From Candidatus Tenebribacter mawsonii (lineage in GTDB: Bacteria; Cloacimonadota; Cloacimonadia; Cloacimonadales; TCS61): a DNA stretch of 12,145 nucleotides. The notes beneath the pieces are model-generated. The model was given only the letters and a program-made list of their open reading frames with translations, made no database searches and was not told the DNA's origin. The stretch spans positions 1 through 12,145 of the forward strand of contig JAVCCD010000064.1 in the NCBI GenBank assembly GCA_030765665.1, given 5' to 3'. Both the position numbers and the translations under genes were made by a program. Below are positions 7,367 through 12,145 of the stretch, piece by piece; position 1 is the stretch's first letter; each line of letters begins with the position of its first letter.

Positions 7367-7936
7367 CTATTTCTCCAAATTATAAATATTTTCAATAACT
7401 TTATGAACTACTATTTCAGGTTTGATAAAAGGTGAATAATGATTTCTGGTATAAATCTTTCGACAAATAATTAAGAAAACAATCAACAAAGGAACAAAAA
7501 TAAAAAGAATACCATTACTGTTCACAGAATTTGTAGTATTTAATTCCAAATGAAAATATGAATAAATTAGGAAACTGATAAAACTAACAATGTAGAATAT
7601 TATTTTACTACTTAAATGATTGTTTTTTGAAACAAAAGTAAAACAATCATCTTTTTTGTTTATTGATATTATTAAGTTACTAAAAAGTAAGAGTTCTTTT
7701 TTTAAATATTTCCGTTCATAAAATGGACGGGATATAGTAATTATTCTATTTATATTGAATAATTCAGTAATAATTTTATTAAAATTTAAGATTTTTGATT
7801 TTACAATGATACAATTTTGTTTTTTCTTGATTAAAACATTGTCAAATGATTGTAATTTTACAAATATAATATCAATCATTTTTTCTTCAGAATATTGAAA
7901 ATTTGAGATATTTTTTTTTTCATTACTAGTTACCAA
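7367..7936 (-). CDS. Hypothetical two-helix membrane protein
   Basis: I do not recognise this 189-residue protein. Residues 1-110 look soluble, rich in Lys, Ile and Asn, with alternating hydrophobic strands (IDIIFVKLQSF, NCIIVKSKI, IITISRPFYERKY). Two hydrophobic helices follow at about 111-129 (KIIFYIVSFISFLIYSYF) and 142-158 (GILFIFVPLLIVFLIIC). A basic tail follows (RKIYTRNHY) and then about 25 residues. There is no signal peptide. The coding sequence is visibly more AT-rich than its neighbours. The start is uncertain: the longest frame uses TTG at 7936, directly after the TGA of the ATPase gene, while the first in-frame ATG is at 7879 (residue 20) with a weak GAAG site. The 3' end is one base from the pgi start, so it is probably cotranscribed with it. 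A role with the adjacent AAA_14 ATPase is possible but unsupported. Confidence 0.6.
   Translation of the reverse strand: MVTSNEKKNISNFQYSEEKMIDIIFVKLQSFDNVLIKKKQNCIIVKSKILNFNKIITELFNINRIITISRPFYERKYLKKELLLFSNLIISINKKDDCFTFVSKNNHLSSKIIFYIVSFISFLIYSYFHLELNTTNSVNSNGILFIFVPLLIVFLIICRKIYTRNHYSPFIKPEIVVHKVIENIYNLEK
7373..7376 (-). promoter_or_regulatory. Ribosome binding site fixing the pgi start
   Basis: GGAG on the minus strand lies 7 bases before the ATG at 7365, ideal spacing. It sits inside the last codons of the upstream membrane-protein gene, whose TAG ends one base before this ATG. This favours 7365 over the in-frame ATG at 7395, which would add ten residues (MKIFIIWRNR) absent from usual Pgi proteins. 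Confidence 0.8.
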
Positions 7937-9181
7937 TCACACTAAGTAACCCACTAAAACACGTTTCTCTACACTAAAATCTTGCAACATACTTACTAAA
8001 AAAGGTTCTGCTTCAGGATATATTTGCTTAAATTTTTTCAAGCTTTGCACAGAACCATCATTCCAGTTAACTTCAAGTGCGATAAGTTCATTTTCCTTCT
8101 GTAAAATAAAATCTATTTCCTGCTTATTCTTTGTTCGCCAGAAATTTATTTTCGTAAGGGAATCAGCTTTTTTGATCAATTGAGAAAAAACAAAATTCTC
8201 CATTAATTCTCCTCTGTCAGGACGAAATTCCATTTCACTGAAGTTGGAAACGAGAAAATTTCTAATACCACTATCTATGAAGTAACATTTAGGAGTTTTT
8301 CTTAATTCCGTTGCTAAATTACTATGATATGGCTTTATCATTCTAGTGATATATCCAGATTCAAGTGCAGTTAGATAATTTTCCAGGGTTTGTTTATGTA
8401 ATTTTGTTTCATTCGATAACTGGGTAATATTTAATTCCTTACCCATAAAAACTGCTAATAGTTTAATGAGATGATTGAATTGTTCAGTTTTTTCTAAATT
8501 GAAGATATGCCTAATATCCTTCATTATATATGAATTAACAATATCTTCCAAATCCCTTATCTTATTATTTTTTTTCTTTTCAAGTACGATCTTGGGAAAA
8601 CCACCATAAAGTAAGAACTCTTTTAAAAGGTTTTTTACTTTTTCATTTTCAAATCTTAAGGGATTTTCTTCTAATTTGTATGGATTTATCTCTAAAAGTT
8701 TTTTACTCAATACCGTTTCATCTTTAAAAGCACAGAATTCTGAAAAGGTAAGTGGATACAATTCAAATACTATTTTCCTTCCAACAAGTGATTCGTGGAA
8801 TTTTTTGCGAATCTGTAATGAAGATGAACCACTTAGAATGAACTTATATTTATCCGAATGATGATCTACAAAGTATTTTATTAAACTGGAAAAATCATCA
8901 GCATATTGGATTTCATCAATAAAAATGTAGTTAATTGTATCCTTAGCTAATTCTTGTGAAGAAAGAAAAGCGAGAAACTCATTAATCCCTTTATTGATAA
9001 TGGAAAGATTAGCAGGATTTTCAAGATCAAAATAGAGAGTTCTATCGATTTCAAGTTCTTCCATAAGATGCTTTATTAGTGTTGTTTTTCCAACTTGACG
9101 TGCACCTAAAATGAAAATGGCTTCTTTTCGAGTGAGAGTATCCCTAATTTTCTTTTCTAATATTCTAGGATAATATTTCAT
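7937..9181 (-). CDS. AAA_14 / DUF4143 family ATPase
   Basis: This 414-residue cytoplasmic protein belongs to the widespread family of an N-terminal AAA_14 P-loop domain plus C-terminal DUF4143. Its biological role is not established; many copies occur per genome in some anaerobes. Walker A GARQVGKT is at 26-33, Walker B YIFIDEIQ at 85-92, and the sensor strand FILSGSSSLQIRKK at 114-127, followed by the family-typical LYPLTFSEF (141-149). A small helix-turn-helix-like region lies at about 250-280 (NITQLSNETKLHKQTLENYL). The C-terminal part has GELMENFVF, FWRTKNKQEIDFIL and ALEVNWN, resembling the restriction-endonuclease-like fold. The usual EVK of that motif reads EVN here (Asn372), so a nuclease activity would be doubtful. 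GGAG precedes the ATG with 5-base spacing. Confidence 0.9.
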   Translation of the reverse strand: MKYYPRILEKKIRDTLTRKEAIFILGARQVGKTTLIKHLMEELEIDRTLYFDLENPANLSIINKGINEFLAFLSSQELAKDTINYIFIDEIQYADDFSSLIKYFVDHHSDKYKFILSGSSSLQIRKKFHESLVGRKIVFELYPLTFSEFCAFKDETVLSKKLLEINPYKLEENPLRFENEKVKNLLKEFLLYGGFPKIVLEKKKNNKIRDLEDIVNSYIMKDIRHIFNLEKTEQFNHLIKLLAVFMGKELNITQLSNETKLHKQTLENYLTALESGYITRMIKPYHSNLATELRKTPKCYFIDSGIRNFLVSNFSEMEFRPDRGELMENFVFSQLIKKADSLTKINFWRTKNKQEIDFILQKENELIALEVNWNDGSVQSLKKFKQIYPEAEPFLVSMLQDFSVEKRVLVGYLV

Positions 9182-9211
9182 TTAAACTCCAAGGACAAAT
9201 GAAATCTCATT

Positions 9212-9270
9212 GTAATAATAGTCAAACTATTTTTACACTACGCCGTAATAATAGTTAAACTTTTTTTACA
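9212..9270 (-). repeat. Tandem repeat of 33-bp period at the hydrolase 3' end
   Basis: Two 26-base copies, 9212-9237 and 9245-9270, match at 24 of 26 positions with a 33-bp period. The right copy encodes the hydrolase end CKKSLTIIT; the left copy, after the TAG, would encode CKNSLTIIT in the same frame. An 11-codon duplication is the simplest explanation. Without the TAG at 9240-9238 the frame would run 19 more codons to a TGA that overlaps the ATPase ATG. Confidence 0.85.
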
Positions 9271-10008
9271 GTGTTCATTAATAAATTCAATACTTTTTTT
9301 TGCGATCAATTCTTTATCATAATCCAAAGGAGCAACATGATAAGAATTTTCTAGCCAGATGAGTTCTTTATCTTTTGACCCCAGCATTTTCATTGTAAAT
9401 GTAGCGCTAATTCTTGGAACTACGTGATCTTCTTTTGATTTGAAAATAAGTACTGGCAATTGTATATCAGGAAGTATTTTCCGTACTTCTTTCAGCATTT
9501 GTAGCATTTCGTATACTCCGTTGGTTGGAGTTCTATCATAAGCGATTTCTTGGGAATTTGGGTCTTTAATATCGGAAGCTACGGCAGGAACAGATTTCAC
9601 GATCTTCCTTAAAATAGGAACAAACCAAAATTTAGGATTTGTAAATTTAGCTGCATGATTAATCAGGATTAAACCGCTCATATCAGGATCTTTACCTGCC
9701 ATAAATAGTGCTAATCCTCCTCCTAGAGATAATCCACATAAAAATATTTTGGAACACCTGTTTTGCAACTTAACAAGCGCGTTTTCCAAATCATCGATCC
9801 AATCAGTATATTTTAAGGAATTCATATCCTGCCATTTTGTGCCATGACCAGATAAACCGGGCAATTCTACATTATAACCGACATCAGCAAATTGTTCTGC
9901 CAGAAATTCCATGGATGATATTGTTGACGTGATACCATGAATTACAAGCACTCCAACTTCACTTTCTGAAGTATGTGAATATGGTTTGTGAAATTTTGTT
10001 AGATCCAT
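9238..10008 (-). CDS. Alpha/beta hydrolase, carboxylesterase/monoacylglycerol lipase type (Est30-like)
   Basis: This is a cytoplasmic serine hydrolase likely to cleave carboxyl esters or monoacylglycerols; the natural substrate cannot be told. In its 256 residues the oxyanion strand VLVIHGITST is at 20-29, followed by LPGLSGHGTKWQDM (49-62). The nucleophile elbow GLSLGG has Ser94. The acid is probably Asp194 in SKEDHVVP, and His224 in NSYHVAPLDYDKE completes the triad. This arrangement resembles Bacillus Est30 (COG1647). There is no signal peptide. AGAGGAAATA precedes the ATG. The last ten residues (CKKSLTIITA) extend past the usual end of the domain and come from a tandemly duplicated segment. 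The nearest upstream gene is the AlbA_2 protein (46 bp), and the ATPase lies 56 bp downstream. Confidence 0.9.
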   Translation of the reverse strand: MDLTKFHKPYSHTSESEVGVLVIHGITSTISSMEFLAEQFADVGYNVELPGLSGHGTKWQDMNSLKYTDWIDDLENALVKLQNRCSKIFLCGLSLGGGLALFMAGKDPDMSGLILINHAAKFTNPKFWFVPILRKIVKSVPAVASDIKDPNSQEIAYDRTPTNGVYEMLQMLKEVRKILPDIQLPVLIFKSKEDHVVPRISATFTMKMLGSKDKELIWLENSYHVAPLDYDKELIAKKSIEFINEHCKKSLTIITA

Positions 10009-10054
10009 TATTTCCTCTGTAATTTTTATTAAGTATCAACATGCAATGGAGACA

Positions 10055-11572
10055 CTATATGTTTAATTTTTCTAGTAAGATTTCTCCTTTTCTTGTTAAA
10101 TGATATTTTTGGAATCTGCTTGTTGGCTTTTCAGGTATAGTCATTTCGATAAGCTTATTCTTAATTAGTGGGTTAATGACTTGGTCCCTGAACTTGGTCC
10201 TATTGGTCCTGCTAGCTACTTTCATCAAATCCGTAATAACTTTGTCTGTAGAGCAGTTACGTAAAACATTCACTTGGTTCCGACTTAGTCCCAACTTAGT
10301 CCCAATTGAATCTTGTTTGGTTCCAATTTCAGTATTCGGATGCAGTTTAATAATAGTAAGAAAGTATGTTAAATCTTGATCAGTTTCAAAAATCGGATCC
10401 GGTGATCCATTACGTTTTAGAAAATTCCGGATTTTGGGAATTCCCGTCCCTCTACCTTCTGTAAGATGGAGTTCTTTCAAGAAATCTCCGATGCGGCTAT
10501 TTCTATAATTACGGGCAATAACTCTATTTTTCTGAAGCATCTCATTATTAACCGGAGGAACAGGTCCTGGAAAAGAAAGAATTTCTATACAATCCGGTCT
10601 AATATTAATTTCTATGGGGTTTTCTATTTCATAACTTTTATGATAAACAGCGTTTGAAACAGCTTCCTCAATAGCCTCAAAGGGATAGTTGAAGAATCTA
10701 TCTGCCTCTGCAACTCCTTCAACCTTTCTAATATTTTCTTCGACAATGTTATTCTTAATAAATTCCAGTACATTTCTCAGCTGAATATGAATTGGTCCTG
10801 TGAAAATCTTTTCTTGAAATTTATCACCAATTTCATCTTCGTACATTATCAATTCAATTTTAGCACTTCGAAAAAAAATATGTGGTTCATTAGAAAATAA
10901 AAGTAACCCAACATTTAGAGGACGAATAAATTCTTTAGGACCACGAGCAATATTCATTCGAATGCAAAGTTCATCGAAGGGGATTTCAGTTATTTGTTCG
11001 TAGAGAGAACTATTTATTTCTTTTAAAAATGTAGCGACTTTCGTTAGGTTTAGATCCTTTAATGACGCATGTTGATTTATACGATTATCATATGGTACTT
11101 TGGCTGTCAGCTCAATTAATTTTAATATTTCTTGATCATTGGCTTTAATAGTAGAGGACATTTTTCTAATATAGAAAATTTGATTTGATATTTCTTCTAA
11201 AACGTTTGGAGCTTTGTAAGGACGCGTATCTCCAGGAGGAGCCCAGATTACCATAATATGCTTGTTTTGAAAGAGTTCTGGTGAGACAATTGGAAAATAA
11301 TGCGGAGAAACATAATGACAAATTCGAAGTATTTCTTTTTGAATGGAATCGATTTGATTGGTTTGGATTCCGTCGGGTGGAAGCTGGGCAACTCCATTTT
11401 TTTCCGCAATTCCAATAATAATGTATCCACCACCAAAATTATTAAAGTCATTTGCAAAAGCACAGATAGTGTGAAGTACTTTTTCAGGATTCCATCCCTT
11501 TTTATATTCAATTCTCTCACTTTCTATGATGTTGCCTATAATTAATTCTTCAATATTTATTGGTAATGCCAT
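10055..11572 (-). CDS. AlbA_2 / GHKL-ATPase-like / winged-helix protein (putative transcriptional regulator)
   Basis: This 505-residue protein has the architecture often labelled RecG-like or Schlafen AAA_4 family, thought to be DNA-binding regulators; no target is known. Residues about 15-150 are the AlbA_2 domain (ESERIEYKKGW, ICAFANDFNNFGGGYIIIGI). Residues about 295-410 resemble a GHKL ATPase: N-box EAIEEAVSNAVYHKSY with Glu303 and Asn307, and the glycine motif GRGTGIPKI (373-381). A short run with repeated IGTK (416-419 and 423-426) leads to a C-terminal winged helix ending EKPTSRFQKYHLTRKG (481-496). That end resembles the middle segment of the pgi fusion. An AGGTAATT ribosome site precedes the ATG, which is 15 bp after glpK, so cotranscription with glpK is likely. 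Confidence 0.87.
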   Translation of the reverse strand: MALPINIEELIIGNIIESERIEYKKGWNPEKVLHTICAFANDFNNFGGGYIIIGIAEKNGVAQLPPDGIQTNQIDSIQKEILRICHYVSPHYFPIVSPELFQNKHIMVIWAPPGDTRPYKAPNVLEEISNQIFYIRKMSSTIKANDQEILKLIELTAKVPYDNRINQHASLKDLNLTKVATFLKEINSSLYEQITEIPFDELCIRMNIARGPKEFIRPLNVGLLLFSNEPHIFFRSAKIELIMYEDEIGDKFQEKIFTGPIHIQLRNVLEFIKNNIVEENIRKVEGVAEADRFFNYPFEAIEEAVSNAVYHKSYEIENPIEINIRPDCIEILSFPGPVPPVNNEMLQKNRVIARNYRNSRIGDFLKELHLTEGRGTGIPKIRNFLKRNGSPDPIFETDQDLTYFLTIIKLHPNTEIGTKQDSIGTKLGLSRNQVNVLRNCSTDKVITDLMKVASRTNRTKFRDQVINPLIKNKLIEMTIPEKPTSRFQKYHLTRKGEILLEKLNI

Positions 11573-11587
11573 AATTACCTCTTTTTT

Positions 11588-12145
11588 TTATACCCAATCA
11601 AGAGATCGCTTAACTGCTTTCTGCCATTTTTCGTATAATATTTTTCTTTTTTTCTCAGTCATATTGGAATTCCAGGTTTTTTTCTCTTTCCAATTTTTCT
11701 GCAGTTCACTTTCATTTTTCCAATAACCAACAGCTAATCCCGCCGCATAAGCAGCACCAAGAGCGGTAGTTTCGGTCATTTCAGGTACGATAACAGAGAT
11801 ATCCAGAATATCTGCTTGAAACTGCATTAATAATTTGCTGGCTGTCATTCCTCCATCAACTTTCAGCTCCTTGATGTTCAAGCCGGAATCTTTTTGCATT
11901 GCTTCAAATACATCTCGAGTTTGGAATGCAGTAGCTTCCAAAACTGAACGTGCAATGTGCGATTTATTCACAAAATGAGTAAGACCTATAATTGTTCCGC
12001 GTGCACCTGAGTTCCAATACGGAGCAAAGAGACCAGAGAAGGCAGGAACAAAATAGACACCACCATTATCAGAAACTTTTTCCGCAAGATCATTGATCTC
12101 AGACGATTCAGTTATTAAACTGAAGTTATCACGAATCCATTGAAT
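11588..12145 (-). CDS. glpK: Glycerol kinase, C-terminal part (5' end beyond window)
   Basis: GlpK phosphorylates glycerol with ATP to sn-glycerol 3-phosphate in the cytoplasm. The frame is open from the right edge, giving 185 residues. It includes IQWIRDNFSLI, DNGGVYFVPAFSGLFAPYW, ARGTIIGLTHF, ARSVLEATAFQTRDVFEAM, the ATP-site block LKVDGGMTASKLLMQFQADI, TETTALGAAYAAGLAVGYW and the typical ending KAVKRSLDWV. These are the standard C-terminal FGGY-kinase motifs and match GlpK closely. An internal GTG at 11971 is not a start. The gene ends in TAA 15 bp before the AlbA_2 protein. Confidence 0.96.
   Translation of the reverse strand: MQWIRDNFSLITESSEINDLAEKVSDNGGVYFVPAFSGLFAPYWNSGARGTIIGLTHFVNKSHIARSVLEATAFQTRDVFEAMQKDSGLNIKELKVDGGMTASKLLMQFQADILDISVIVPEMTETTALGAAYAAGLAVGYWKNESELQKNWKEKKTWNSNMTEKKRKILYEKWQKAVKRSLDWV

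Noticed and set aside
7366..7395. Upstream start for pgi adding ten residues
   Set aside because: GGAG with 7-base spacing points to the ATG at 7365, and numbering from it matches E. coli Pgi catalytic positions exactly.
4879..9181. A DarTG-like ADP-ribosylation toxin-antitoxin system around the macrodomain
   Set aside because: No DarT-like or other ADP-ribosyltransferase gene is visible nearby, and the macrodomain is fused to Pgi and not to a DarG-type C-terminus.
11248..11520. Minus-strand 90-codon frame inside the AlbA_2 gene
   Set aside because: It overlaps the AlbA_2 domain in another frame; the 505-residue frame has the recognisable motifs.

Overview
This is a 12,145-base, strongly AT-rich bacterial window in which every supported gene lies on the minus strand, so it reads from right to left. 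Shine-Dalgarno sites of the GGAG/AGAGGAA type precede most starts and spacing is tight, often 0-50 bp. The mix of core metabolism (glycerol kinase, glucose-6-phosphate isomerase, glycerol-3-phosphate dehydrogenase, RuvB, MnmD) with AAA_14/DUF4143 and AlbA_2-type accessory genes suggests an AT-rich, probably anaerobic bacterium. A candidate phylum such as Cloacimonadota or a neighbour is possible, but that is a guess and not shown by the sequence.

Reading along the minus strand, the right end (12145-11588) is the 3' part of glycerol kinase glpK. After 15 bp comes an AlbA_2/GHKL-ATPase/winged-helix protein (11572-10055), then an Est30-like alpha/beta hydrolase (10008-9238). Next are an AAA_14/DUF4143 ATPase (9181-7937) and a very AT-rich two-helix membrane protein (7936-7367) of unknown function. 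This middle stretch looks like a small accessory insertion between housekeeping genes.

One base further on begins the most unusual gene of the window (7365-4879). It is a complete glucose-6-phosphate isomerase continued in frame through a winged-helix-like segment into a complete YmdB/MacroD-type macrodomain (ADP-ribose binding or hydrolysis). The catalytic residues of both enzymes appear intact. The winged-helix segment resembles the C-terminus of the AlbA_2 protein 4 kb upstream. A stand-alone tRNA wobble-uridine methyltransferase (mnmD) follows.

The next unit is compact. An undescribed 31-residue, single-helix micropeptide ORF (4113-4018) abuts ruvB (4017-2986), which is followed after one base by a CGGC-domain protein (2984-2538). 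Then come a tRNA-Val(GAC) with an encoded CCA end (2472-2396), gpsA (2278-1292), a 12-bp perfect hairpin (1185-1212), and a sodium:solute symporter truncated by the left edge (1148-1).

Glycerol kinase and gpsA both supply glycerol 3-phosphate, but they sit 9 kb apart and are unlikely to be one operon. No rRNA, CRISPR array, insertion sequence or plus-strand gene was found, and no stretch over 300 bp lacks a gene.
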